Of a DNA stretch of 64,000 nucleotides, positions 45,966 through 54,722 are shown one piece after another. Each line of letters starts with the position of its first letter. The first letter of the stretch is position 1. The notes beneath the pieces were generated by a model, which ran no database searches, was not told the origin of the DNA, and worked only from the letters and a program-made list of their open reading frames with translations. Location of the stretch: assembly GCF_013912375.1 (NCBI RefSeq), contig NZ_JACETV010000002.1:124001-188000 (forward strand), written 5' to 3'. Source of the stretch: Emticicia sp. BO119 (GTDB taxonomy: Bacteria; Bacteroidota; Bacteroidia; Cytophagales; Spirosomataceae). A program made the translations under genes and the position numbers.

Positions 45966-48578
45966 ATGAAAATATATATATGGAATTGTCTTTTGTTTCT
46001 GTGCTTTTATGAGACAAATGCACAGGTATTTTTGACAGCCAGTCAAACAAATTCATGTAGTGGAAACTCAATTGAAATTCTGTTAAATAATCCTTACCCG
46101 GTGGCTTATCCAAACGGGAAATTATTAAAAAACGGTATAGAAGTTGCCCATACAAACGACGGACAATTATCCTATACAACCTCTGAAGCAGGAGAGTATG
46201 AGTTTGTTTACGATGAAAAAGAAGATTTCAGACAGCTTTATTGGGGGTATTACCCATCTTTTACCTTTCAAGACATGACCTTTTTAGACTTACAGAATGG
46301 TATAGCCATAGGCAATAAAATAGTCTTGAAAACAGAAGATAAAGGGCAAACGTGGAATTTGGCAACAACCCCAACTCAAACTTTTAACCATACTGCTGTT
46401 CATTTCTCAGATGCCTCAAATGGTTGGGTTGTTGGTTTTAATGGTCAAGTAATAAAAACGACAGATGGAGGAAATAATTGGGTCAATAAAAATATAACAG
46501 GCGTTTCGCCGTTTACACCCCCACTGACTGACGTATTCGGAATAAATAGTACAACGGCCTGGGCAGTAGGAGACCGTAATACAAAGGTTTTTAAGACAAC
46601 CAATGGTGGCGATACCTGGACGGATGTTTTTACGGGTACTTTCAATTCTTCGGGTTTCCGTACAGTTTTTTTTCTGAATCAAAATGAAGGATGGATAGCA
46701 GGTGACTATGGCATAATTCGCAAAACAACTAACGGCGGAGTAAACTGGACTTCATTGGTTCTTGGTTCGAGTAGTAGCTCGGGTTCTAATACCTGGGTTA
46801 CAGACATATTTTTTATAGATAGCTTAAATGGGTGGTTTATCGGTGAAGATGGGCTAATCAGTAGAACCTCTGATGGTGGAGCTACGTGGACAAAACAGAG
46901 AAACGGCAGTGGCTTAAATGGCTATGGGATTGTCAATAAAATTCGTTTTCCCGATGCGCTGAATGGGTTTGCTACAATTTCGGGTGAACTTTATAAGACC
47001 ACAGACGGGGGCTCTACATGGGTGGCAATGAGAACTTCTGATGGGCGGATTTGGGCAAATGCGACTTCATTTCATTTCTTCTCATCAGACGATTATCTGA
47101 CTTCTTATGATGTGGAGTTATTCAAGTATATCAAAAAACTACCAAGACGAACCAATAGTATTATTATTTCAACAAAGCCAATAATTACAGCTAATTCGAC
47201 AAATATTTGTCCTAACCAAACAGTTCAGCTGACTATAAACCCTTCACCGAATCAGATTTCAACCCAATGGTTAAGAAATAATCAGCTTATTGCCGGAGCA
47301 AACGGACTTGCCTATAATCCTCTTCAAACGGGTAATTATAAAGTTCAGACGATAACTGAAAATAAGTTTTTTCAGCAACAATCAACCTTTCCTACGGATA
47401 GTTTCAGAGCTGAAGATTTATCATTCGTTAATAGCAATAGTGGTTGGGTACTCAAGGGTGGTCCTGCTGGAAATATTCCTCTTTTCAAAACAATTGACGG
47501 AGGTATGTCTTTTAACCAATTGAATGTAAATAGCAGTATCAGCTATACTTTTTTAAACGTAGTTTATTTTCAAAATACTACAACCGGATGGCTCGCAGGG
47601 TATGACCAAAATGTTGGTAATTTTATTGCAAAAACAACTGATGGCGGGAATACATGGATAAAAAAGAAAACAGCTATAAATGCCACTCTCCGAAAAGTTT
47701 ACTTTCTTGATAATCTTAAAGGATGGGCCATTGGATATAATTGCTATCAGGGATGTGGGTATCCTGGGCAAATCAATGAAGCCTATGTTTTAAGAACCGT
47801 CGATGGTGGAGAATCCTGGACGCCACAGCGTTCGCAACATTTAAATATTGAATTGAGCGATGTTTATTTCGTAAATGAACTTACGGGTTGGGTCGTAGGA
47901 GTATATGGTTTGGGATCAAGTTCTCTTCTAAAAACCACCGATGGGGGTGTTACCTGGACTGAACAATTGAGGCATACCGACGGTTATCAGAATTTATTCT
48001 TTTTGAATGACCAGATCGGGTGGTTTAATACGAAGTTATATCGCTTTAAGACTACTAACGGTGGGATAAGCTGGAGTCAATTACCTATTCAATACAACGA
48101 AGAAGTAGCTGGACCTATATATTTTAAAGATACTCAAAATGGTGTTTCTTTGGGTAAAGATGGTATTTTTAAAACAGTCGATGGAGGTCAGAATTGGATA
48201 AAAGAAGCACCTTTTTCATTATCTGATGGGGTGTCTCTATTAAAATTACTTACAAACGATACAACGAGTTTTGTGATTGATAAAGTAAGTGGGCAAGTTT
48301 ATCAACTAAATAAATCTGCCTTTTTATGTGAGTCAGCCCCTGTCTTAATAGGAAATGATTGTTGCTCATCTTTAGTTGTGTTGACTAATCCGACCGATAA
48401 TGTGATGGCTGGAAGCCGAACTACACAAGCATCTGCAATAAACGGAATAATTCATGCATCCAATCATATCACTGGTACCGCCAATGTAATCTATCAGGCT
48501 AAATCTATTGAACTCAACCCGAATTTCAGAGCCGACCCCGGAACGGTGTTTAAGGCAGAAACTGGCGGATGTAATTAA
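45966..48578 (+). CDS. Secreted Ycf48/BNR-type propeller protein with GCN tail
   Basis: This is an exported protein of 870 residues with a signal peptide ending in TNAQV. About twelve repeats of the form KTTDGG-x-x-W are visible (for example IKTTDGGNNWV, RKTTNGGVNWT, FKTVDGGQNWI), each paired with a G-W-x-V/I-G strand. This is the Ycf48/sialidase-like propeller pattern, probably two propellers separated by an Ig-like stretch near residues 395-465. The tail VIYQAKSIEL, then GTVFKAETGGCN, matches its neighbours. The gene lies 25 bases after the preceding one. Binding, not catalysis, is the likely role. Confidence 0.78.
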   Translation: MKIYIWNCLLFLCFYETNAQVFLTASQTNSCSGNSIEILLNNPYPVAYPNGKLLKNGIEVAHTNDGQLSYTTSEAGEYEFVYDEKEDFRQLYWGYYPSFTFQDMTFLDLQNGIAIGNKIVLKTEDKGQTWNLATTPTQTFNHTAVHFSDASNGWVVGFNGQVIKTTDGGNNWVNKNITGVSPFTPPLTDVFGINSTTAWAVGDRNTKVFKTTNGGDTWTDVFTGTFNSSGFRTVFFLNQNEGWIAGDYGIIRKTTNGGVNWTSLVLGSSSSSGSNTWVTDIFFIDSLNGWFIGEDGLISRTSDGGATWTKQRNGSGLNGYGIVNKIRFPDALNGFATISGELYKTTDGGSTWVAMRTSDGRIWANATSFHFFSSDDYLTSYDVELFKYIKKLPRRTNSIIISTKPIITANSTNICPNQTVQLTINPSPNQISTQWLRNNQLIAGANGLAYNPLQTGNYKVQTITENKFFQQQSTFPTDSFRAEDLSFVNSNSGWVLKGGPAGNIPLFKTIDGGMSFNQLNVNSSISYTFLNVVYFQNTTTGWLAGYDQNVGNFIAKTTDGGNTWIKKKTAINATLRKVYFLDNLKGWAIGYNCYQGCGYPGQINEAYVLRTVDGGESWTPQRSQHLNIELSDVYFVNELTGWVVGVYGLGSSSLLKTTDGGVTWTEQLRHTDGYQNLFFLNDQIGWFNTKLYRFKTTNGGISWSQLPIQYNEEVAGPIYFKDTQNGVSLGKDGIFKTVDGGQNWIKEAPFSLSDGVSLLKLLTNDTTSFVIDKVSGQVYQLNKSAFLCESAPVLIGNDCCSSLVVLTNPTDNVMAGSRTTQASAINGIIHASNHITGTANVIYQAKSIELNPNFRADPGTVFKAETGGCN

Positions 48579-48601
48579 TACTTATCATTAACTAACATAT
48601 C

Positions 48602-49582
48602 ATGAAAAAACATCTTCTGCTTTTATTTATAGTTTGTGCCAATACTCTGTTGGCATTAGCCCAGAATACTAATGCCATTTATGGAGGGAATCAGAATGTG
48701 CCGTCTACAAACAATACATTTGTGGGCTATAGTACCGGAGGTGCCAATACAACAGGTACTGGCAATACATTTGTTGGTAGTTTTGTCGGGGCTAGCAATA
48801 CCATTGGCCAGTACAACCTTTTTGCAGGATCTGCCGCCGGTAATGTAAATACTCAGGGCGGGTTCAATGTATTTTTAGGATATGCTGCAGGATTTGGGAA
48901 TACCATCGGCACGGGCAATACTTTTGTGGGGTCCGGCACAGGCAATAACTTTAATAATTCTCCGAATGCAGGTAATCTGTCGGGTTTTAATAATACTTAT
49001 TTAGGAGTTAACGCTGGCGCAAGTGGGGGCTTGGGGTATCAACTATTTAATGCAACCGCTATTGGCTCAAATGCTAAAGTATCAGTTAATAATGCCATTG
49101 TGTTGGGTGATACCATGAATAATGTAAAAATTGGCATTGGTTTAACGAATCCGAAGTTTCCGCTTGATATAAATGGAATAATTAATATGCGGGTAGCTTT
49201 TCATAATCCAGCTCTTAAAATCAATGACAGGGATTTCTTGAAACTGGATAAAAATGGCGGGTTTAGCCTATCAAATTTTAACCTTACCTTTGAGAGTACT
49301 GATGAATGGACTGATTCAGTATTTGAGCCTGAAACCCGACTGATGTCTTTGGCAGCTGTATCTGAGTATATAAGACAAAATAAACACTTGCCAGAAATAC
49401 CGTCTGCGCTGGAGGTTGTTCAAAACGGTATTGAAATTAACACAATTATTGCAAAAATGCTCAGAAAGATAGAAGAGCTCACCCTTTATACTATCCAGCA
49501 GAAAAATGAAATTGAAGAGCTGAAAACAATAATCAGTAAATTTTCTGTTTCTCAGGCCACCTCTTTCAATACTACTAAATAA
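48602..49582 (+). CDS. Secreted fibre-like protein with GNTFVG repeats and a coiled-coil tail
   Basis: This is an exported protein of 326 residues with a signal peptide ending in LALAQ. The first half holds 20-22-residue repeats around GNTFVG, GANTTGTGN and YNLFAGSAAG, like the beta-roll/fibre repeats of trimeric phage-tail or autotransporter-type proteins. The C-terminal part has SEYIRQNKHLPEIPSA and a heptad-rich helix, MLRKIEELTLYTIQQ then KNEIEELKTII, that should trimerise. Related tails in Bacteroidota sit at the end of surface fibres. It follows the propeller gene after 23 bases and ends the operon. Confidence 0.75.
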   Translation: MKKHLLLLFIVCANTLLALAQNTNAIYGGNQNVPSTNNTFVGYSTGGANTTGTGNTFVGSFVGASNTIGQYNLFAGSAAGNVNTQGGFNVFLGYAAGFGNTIGTGNTFVGSGTGNNFNNSPNAGNLSGFNNTYLGVNAGASGGLGYQLFNATAIGSNAKVSVNNAIVLGDTMNNVKIGIGLTNPKFPLDINGIINMRVAFHNPALKINDRDFLKLDKNGGFSLSNFNLTFESTDEWTDSVFEPETRLMSLAAVSEYIRQNKHLPEIPSALEVVQNGIEINTIIAKMLRKIEELTLYTIQQKNEIEELKTIISKFSVSQATSFNTTK

Positions 49583-49913
49583 TAGCTTATACAGTGCTGA
49601 AATTTGGTAGATATTAAGTTCTCAACTGCTTACAGTAGAGCAACCATGATCGCTTTATAGGACTTATACTTCTGTTTTATTGTGGGATAATTTAACTCGA
49701 AAATATCATAATGAAATATTTTTCGTCCTTCTGCTTTGAATGTAGCGCTACTACAAAGATTACAACGGGAGCCTCAGGTATGTCTGAGTGGAGATAATCG
49801 TAAAATTATTCAGAATCAACTCATCACATATATACAGCAGGTGGGTCTATAAAAAAACACCTGTGTCAAACAAATGATGGGCTGACAAAGGAGGGTTTCG
49901 AAAAAGAAAATTA

Positions 49914-50419
49914 TTGTGCATAAATAATTAACCGTTCTTTAGATATTTCATAAGGAGTTCTACCATTTAATGATGAATTGAGTCTACAATAAAGGTACAC
50001 CTGCCGATTATAAAACTTACTGTCCTGCAGTTTAAAGCTTCTTTTGAGTATCAATGTCATCGGTATTGCCAATAAATTGATAAAATTCCTGAGCATCAGT
50101 TGTTATACTTTCCCGTTTAAATACGGGCTTCCGGGGTTAAGATGTATTGCCGCACTCCCAGACTTCAAAGAACCAGCGGTAGTTCTTAAATGAATTGTTT
50201 TCCTTCAATATGGTTGATTGTACGGATTTTTAAGTGCAAAGGGCAAGTTTTGTTATGATTAAACCATTTTTTATGAACTTTATAAGAGCGTTTCCATTGA
50301 TTAAAAGGCTCTATTGAAGCACCAAAATATCTACAAACTTTAGTGATATTATTAATTTCTTTTGTGTAGGTCAAAACTTTTAGTTTCCTGCAAATATCAG
50401 AATGAGCTTTTGCAGTCAT
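49914..50419 (-). pseudogene. Decayed IS481-type transposase
   Basis: The 5' part (start 50419) reads TAKAHSDICRKLKVLTYTKE and CRYFGASIEPFNQWKRSYK, the helix-turn-helix end of an IS481-type transposase. After a jump, several frames give LNPGSPYLNGKV, then DAQEFYQFIGNTDDIDTQKKL, then SSLNGRTPYEISKERL, the end of the rve integrase core. The middle with most of the DDE residues is missing, and there are at least two frameshifts and a stop. No terminal inverted repeats were found. Confidence 0.75.
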
Positions 50420-50493
50420 GCTACATCGGGTTTATAATTGCTAATTTTCTAAGTAATTAGTCAACTTTAGCCTTAATTTTCATAATCTTGTGC

Positions 50494-50533
50494 AAATAAA
50501 AAAGCACTCACAAGAATTATCTCATAAGTGCTT
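50494..50533 (-). terminator. Terminator of the tRNA-Lys gene
   Basis: On the minus strand AAGCACT (50533-50527) pairs with AGTGCTT (50508-50502), followed by a T-rich tract (TTTTTTATTT). It lies about 10 bases after the 3' end of the tRNA. Confidence 0.6.
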
Positions 50534-50543
50534 GATTATCAGG

Positions 50544-50616
50544 TGACCCCGGAGAGGCTCGAACTCTCGACCCATTGATTAAGAGTCAATTGCTCTACCA
50601 ACTGAGCTACGGAGTC
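50544..50616 (-). tRNA. tRNA-Lys (anticodon CTT)
   Basis: A 73-base cloverleaf reads on the minus strand: acceptor GACTCCG with CGGGGTC and discriminator A, D-arm GCTC...GAGC, anticodon stem ATTGA/TCAAT with loop CTCTTAA (anticodon CTT), and T-arm with GTTCGAG. CCA is not encoded. It lies between the decayed transposase and the molybdopterin enzyme. Confidence 0.95.
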
Positions 50617-50742
50617 TTGTGGTTTGCAAATTTAATTTTTTTTAAGTTATTGCTGCCCATTTGGCTAAAATTATTTTCTATTACAGAATAGTCTCAAAAA
50701 AAACTATGTAACTTGCTAATAGTACTGACAGCTTTATAGCCT

Positions 50743-52839
50743 ATGCAATCATTGACACATTACCGAACCTGCAATCTCTGTGAAGCCATGTGTGGGCTTG
50801 AAATAAGAGTAGAAAAAGGGAGTATAACTAAAATTGAAGGTGATAAAAATGACCCCTTTAGTCGTGGACATATATGCCCCAAAGCGGTTGCATTAAAGGA
50901 TATTTACGAAGACCCTAATCGGCTAAAATTCCCGGTTAAACGTACAGCAGAGGGTTGGCAGCAAATTTCATGGGAAGAGGCTTTTGAAGAAGTTACGAAT
51001 CAGATAAAAAATATACAGACAAAGTATGGTAACAATGCAGTAGGTATGTATCAGGGAAATCCGTCAATACATAATTTAGGTACTTCCATGAATTCCCCGG
51101 CTTTTGCGAAGTCTCTGCATACCAGAAACTTGTTCTCTGCTACCTCTGCTGACCAGCTGCCTCACCATTTTGCCGCATGGCAGATGTTCGGGCATCCAAT
51201 GCTGATGCCTGTACCCGACATTGATAACACTGATTATATGCTCATTATCGGAGGTAATCCGATTGCCTCCAATGGGAGTATTATGTCGGTACCTGACGTG
51301 GCTAATCGTTTGAAAGCTATTCAGAAAAGAGGGGGTAAAGTAGTAGTGATTGACCCTCGTTTTACAGAGACAGCGGCTAAAGCTGATGAGCATTATTTTG
51401 TACGTCCGGGGACAGATGCTTTTTTGTTATTTGCCATGATTCAGACCATTTTTGCAGAAAAACTTATGGATTTGGGTAAATTGACTGAATTTACTGATGG
51501 GATTGAAACCCTGAGAGAAATTGCTGCGCCATTTACCCCGGAAAGCGTAGAAAAGCAAACAGGTATATCAGCCATACGTATCCGCCAGATAGTGCATGAT
51601 TTTACGCAGGCAAAAGCGGCAGTATGTTATGGAAGGGTAGGGGTATCTGTACAGACTTTTGGAAGTATTGCTCAGTGGTTGATTAATGCTATCAATGTAT
51701 TGACCGGTAATCTGGACAGGGTAGGAGGTGCCATGTTTACTACCCCTGCTGTAGATTTTTTAGCAAGAGCCAGATCAGAAAATAAGTTTAATCGTTGGCA
51801 AAGCAGAGTCAGAAAGTTGCCTGAATTTTTAGGTGAATTACCTGTAGCCACTTTGGCAGAGGAGATTCTGACAGATGGGGAGTCTCAAATTAAAGCAATG
51901 GTAGTCAGTTGTGGTAATCCGGTGCTTTCTACGCCAAATGGCAGTCAGTTAGATAGGGCTTTTGAGCAATTGGAATTTATGGCGGCTATTGATATTTATA
52001 TTAATGAAACCACCCGCCACGCACATATTATCTTACCACCCGCTACCGGATTAGAGGTTTCACATTATGACATTACTTTTCATGTATTGGCTGTCAGAAA
52101 TACAGCTAAGTATTCAGAAGCTTTGTTTCCGAAAGCGGAAGGAGCTAAATATGACTGGGAGATTTATCAGGAATTGGCACATCGATTAAACAATCAATCT
52201 GATAAGCCTTTTAATCCTGAACCTCCCGAAGTAAAATTAAACATGGGCCTGCATTTTGGTCCTTATCAACTCTCTTTACAACAATTAAAAGATAACCCTC
52301 ATGGGATTGATTTAGGAACTTTAAAGCCTCGTCTGCCACAACGACTATTAACGCCGGAAAAACGCATTAATATTGCTCCCGGAATTTTGGTTAAGGATAT
52401 AGAGAGATTGCACGAATCTTTAAAAAACACTGATACACAGAATGGATTTGATTACCTTCTGATTGGCAGAAGACATCTTAGAGATAATAATTCCTGGATG
52501 CATAATTCTGAACGGTTAGTAAAAGGCAGAAATAGATGTACTTTAATGATTAATTCAGAAGATGCGCAAAAACTTAATCTTGGTACGCAATCAATAGTTA
52601 GGGTGAGTTCGAGAGTGGGGTGTATTGAATTGCCAGTTGAAATTACCGACCACATGATGAAAGGTGTAGTAAGTATGCCTCATGGGTACGGACATGCCCG
52701 TAAGGGGGTGCAATTAGATGTAGCCGCTAAATATGCAGGTGTAAGTATCAATGATTTAACAGATGAATATATATTGGATGAACTGACAGGCAATGCCGCT
52801 TTCAATAATGTGGCCGTAAAAGTGGAAAAAGTTGGTTGA
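50743..52839 (+). CDS. Molybdopterin oxidoreductase (formate-dehydrogenase/nitrate-reductase-like)
   Basis: This bis-MGD enzyme of 698 residues has an N-terminal 4Fe-4S site: Cys10, Cys13, Cys17 and Cys45 (CNLCEAMCG, then GHICPK). Later features of the family are VVIDPRFTETAAKAD, CGNPVLSTPNGSQ, and the C-terminal MGD-binding domain with IGRRHLRDNNSW and MPHGYGHAR. There is no Tat signal, so it is cytoplasmic. No partner subunit, chaperone or FdhD gene is in the window, so the electron acceptor is unknown. Members of this short class are often annotated as formate dehydrogenase or unknown oxidoreductase; I cannot name the substrate. Confidence 0.85.
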   Translation: MQSLTHYRTCNLCEAMCGLEIRVEKGSITKIEGDKNDPFSRGHICPKAVALKDIYEDPNRLKFPVKRTAEGWQQISWEEAFEEVTNQIKNIQTKYGNNAVGMYQGNPSIHNLGTSMNSPAFAKSLHTRNLFSATSADQLPHHFAAWQMFGHPMLMPVPDIDNTDYMLIIGGNPIASNGSIMSVPDVANRLKAIQKRGGKVVVIDPRFTETAAKADEHYFVRPGTDAFLLFAMIQTIFAEKLMDLGKLTEFTDGIETLREIAAPFTPESVEKQTGISAIRIRQIVHDFTQAKAAVCYGRVGVSVQTFGSIAQWLINAINVLTGNLDRVGGAMFTTPAVDFLARARSENKFNRWQSRVRKLPEFLGELPVATLAEEILTDGESQIKAMVVSCGNPVLSTPNGSQLDRAFEQLEFMAAIDIYINETTRHAHIILPPATGLEVSHYDITFHVLAVRNTAKYSEALFPKAEGAKYDWEIYQELAHRLNNQSDKPFNPEPPEVKLNMGLHFGPYQLSLQQLKDNPHGIDLGTLKPRLPQRLLTPEKRINIAPGILVKDIERLHESLKNTDTQNGFDYLLIGRRHLRDNNSWMHNSERLVKGRNRCTLMINSEDAQKLNLGTQSIVRVSSRVGCIELPVEITDHMMKGVVSMPHGYGHARKGVQLDVAAKYAGVSINDLTDEYILDELTGNAAFNNVAVKVEKVG

Positions 52840-52852
52840 AAATAGTAATGTA

Positions 52853-52885
52853 TTGGTTAACTATACACTTGTTTCTCTATATTTG
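52853..52885 (+). promoter_or_regulatory. Bacteroidota-type promoter for the membrane protein gene
   Basis: TTG at 52853-52855 and TATATTTG at 52878-52885, 22 bases apart, match the -33 and -7 elements. The ATG of the next gene is 35 bases downstream. Confidence 0.55.
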
Positions 52886-52920
52886 TAATAATCTTTTCAC
52901 TTATCTAATCTACCTTAGCA

Positions 52921-53484
52921 ATGCTCACTTCCCTTTCAAACCTCGCTCGGCGTTATGCGTCGGGGCGGAATGTGCTGATTTTCTTTGTTCTACAGATGAT
53001 TATATCAGCCGTTGTTCTGCCTTATATGCAAGGTAAATTTGACTCTGCAAATATATTGGGAGTATTAGACCTGAAGTTTGGGTTTACACCTGACGAAGCC
53101 TATAATATGTTGTCGGCTTACGGAGAAGAAGGAAGAAAATACTATTTCTTTGTTGAAGCAGTTATCGACATTATTTATCCGATTATTTATACAATCACCA
53201 ATGTTCTGCTATTAAGCTATGTGTTTAAAAGAGGTTTTGCAGCAAATAGCTTTATACAACAATTAAATATTTTTCCTATTTTAACCACTATCGGTGACTT
53301 TGCAGAAAACGGGGGTATTATTACCTTACTCAGTGCTTTTCCTGAAAGAGCAGATAGTGCTGCCAGTTTTGCTTCAAATGCCGGAATGTTTAAATGGGTA
53401 GCCTTTGGTATCAGTATTGCCTTGTTTCTGATAGGCATTGTTGCCTGGATTATTGCGGTGGTAAAGAAAAAGAATTTTGCTTAA
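52921..53484 (+). CDS. Membrane protein, function unknown
   Basis: This is a protein of 187 residues with about four hydrophobic segments, near residues 17-37, 76-98, 118-140 and 155-182 (for example NVLIFFVLQMIISAVVLPY and ALFLIGIVAWIIAVV). It has a short charged tail (KKKNFA). No family motif is recognised. The length and spacing are typical of small 4-TM proteins. Its own promoter suggests independent expression from the molybdoenzyme upstream. Confidence 0.7.
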   Translation: MLTSLSNLARRYASGRNVLIFFVLQMIISAVVLPYMQGKFDSANILGVLDLKFGFTPDEAYNMLSAYGEEGRKYYFFVEAVIDIIYPIIYTITNVLLLSYVFKRGFAANSFIQQLNIFPILTTIGDFAENGGIITLLSAFPERADSAASFASNAGMFKWVAFGISIALFLIGIVAWIIAVVKKKNFA

Positions 53485-53486
53485 TA

Positions 53487-53584
53487 GAATGGAGAAAGGA
53501 AAATGGAACAAGGAAAAAGTAAAAGTATGAATATTAAATTTACAATACTTTTTCCATTCTCCTTGTTGCTTTCCCCTTTTTCCC
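53487..53584. repeat. Purine/pyrimidine-arm intergenic hairpin repeat, copy 1
   Basis: A purine-rich arm (GAGAAAGGAAAATGGAACAA, continuing AAGGAAAAAG) faces a pyrimidine-rich arm (CTTTTTCCATTCTCCTTGTT, continuing CCCC) across about 25 A+T-rich bases. This makes an imperfect long hairpin between the membrane protein and the aldo/keto reductase. Confidence 0.5.
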
Positions 53585-53620
53585 AACCTTTGCATTTTAA
53601 AACTACAAATTATAAAAAAC

Positions 53621-54592
53621 ATGGAGTATAGAAGATTTGGACGTACAGACTGGAACGTCAGCGAAATTGGATATGGTATGTGGGGGTTAGCAGGTTGGAC
53701 AGGTTCTGACCAAGACGAAGTAGGCCAATCGCTTGATCGTTCTGTTGAATTAGGTTGTAATTTTTTTGATACTGCCTGGGGCTATGGTGCCGGAAAAAGC
53801 GAAGAGATTTTAGGAAATGTGCTGAAAAAATATGCCAGTAAACGCTTGTATTTTGCAACCAAGATTCCACCAAAGAATTTTACCTGGCCATCAAAATCAA
53901 ACTTTTTATTAGAAGATTGTTTCCCGGCAAGCCATATTATTGAATATACTGAAAAGAGCTTAAAGAATCTGGCAGTTGATTGCATTGACCTGCAACAATT
54001 CCATGTATGGGAAGATAGCTGGGCAAATAATGATGATTGGAAAGAAGCTGTTACGAAATTAAAGCAAGCGGGTAAAGTAAAAAACTTCGGTATCAGTGTA
54101 AACCGTTGGGAGCCAAACAATGTATTAGAAACGCTGAAAACAGGTTTGATTGATACCGTACAGGTAATCTATAATATCTTCGACCAGAATCCTGAGGATG
54201 AACTGTTTCCGTTATGTAAAAAAATGGATATTGGGGTAATTGCCCGTGTACCATTCGACGAAGGCACATTGACAGGTTTATTAACTAAAGAAACTACATT
54301 CCCTGCCGATGACTGGCGTTCAACCTATTTCGTGCCTGAAAACCTGATTCCAAGTGTGGAACACGCCGATGCCTTGAAACCATTAGTGCCAGAAGGTATG
54401 ACTATGCCCGAAATGGCTTTACGCTTTATTTTATGTAATGACGATGTGCATACCATTATACCGGGTATGAGAAAAATACGCCACGTAGAAGCTAATACAG
54501 GCACAAGCGATGGTAAGAAATTAGACGAAAATCTTCGCTTAAAACTCAAAACTCATCGTTGGGACAGAACTCCGACAGAATGGTCTCAATAG
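53621..54592 (+). CDS. Aldo/keto reductase
   Basis: This is an NADPH-type oxidoreductase of the aldo/keto reductase superfamily with 323 residues. The catalytic tetrad is visible: Asp and Tyr in CNFFDTAWGYGAGKSEEILG, Lys in YFATKIPPK, and His in CIDLQQFHVWED. The C-terminal NADP-binding part includes the typical PGMRKIRHVEAN. Family members reduce sugar or xenobiotic carbonyls; the substrate is unknown. It is flanked by two intergenic hairpin repeats. Confidence 0.9.
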   Translation: MEYRRFGRTDWNVSEIGYGMWGLAGWTGSDQDEVGQSLDRSVELGCNFFDTAWGYGAGKSEEILGNVLKKYASKRLYFATKIPPKNFTWPSKSNFLLEDCFPASHIIEYTEKSLKNLAVDCIDLQQFHVWEDSWANNDDWKEAVTKLKQAGKVKNFGISVNRWEPNNVLETLKTGLIDTVQVIYNIFDQNPEDELFPLCKKMDIGVIARVPFDEGTLTGLLTKETTFPADDWRSTYFVPENLIPSVEHADALKPLVPEGMTMPEMALRFILCNDDVHTIIPGMRKIRHVEANTGTSDGKKLDENLRLKLKTHRWDRTPTEWSQ

Positions 54593-54593
54593 A

Positions 54594-54720
54594 ATTGGAG
54601 AAAGGAGGATGAAGAAAGGGAAAAGTTCTACGTTTTTAACAGAAAAATTTAAAACCGAAAAAGGAATTTCCCTTTTCCGTTCTCTTTTTTTCCTTTCTTC
54701 ATTCTCCCTTCTTCAAAACA
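54594..54720. repeat. Purine/pyrimidine-arm intergenic hairpin repeat, copy 2
   Basis: A purine-rich arm (GGAGAAAGGAGGATGAAGAA, then AGGGAAAAG) at the left faces a pyrimidine-rich arm (TTTTTTTCCTTTCTTCATTC, then TCCC) at the right. It is like copy 1 at 53487-53584. An upstream ATG in it would extend the TSUP gene, but the translation there is a low-complexity by-product of the repeat. Confidence 0.5.
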
Positions 54721-54722
54721 AT

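Noticed and set aside
46445-46645. Sialidase function for the propeller protein
   Set aside because: The KTTDGG-x-x-W repeats give the fold only; the catalytic Arg triad and Tyr/Glu pair of sialidases are not evident.
33065-50616. Direct-repeat attachment sites for an island at tRNA-Lys
   Set aside because: The 3' end of the tRNA was not found again near 33 kb, so attL/attR cannot be named.
54609-54722. N-terminal extension of the TSUP permease
   Set aside because: The extension is the translation of an intergenic hairpin repeat; ATG 54723 starts directly before the first membrane helix.
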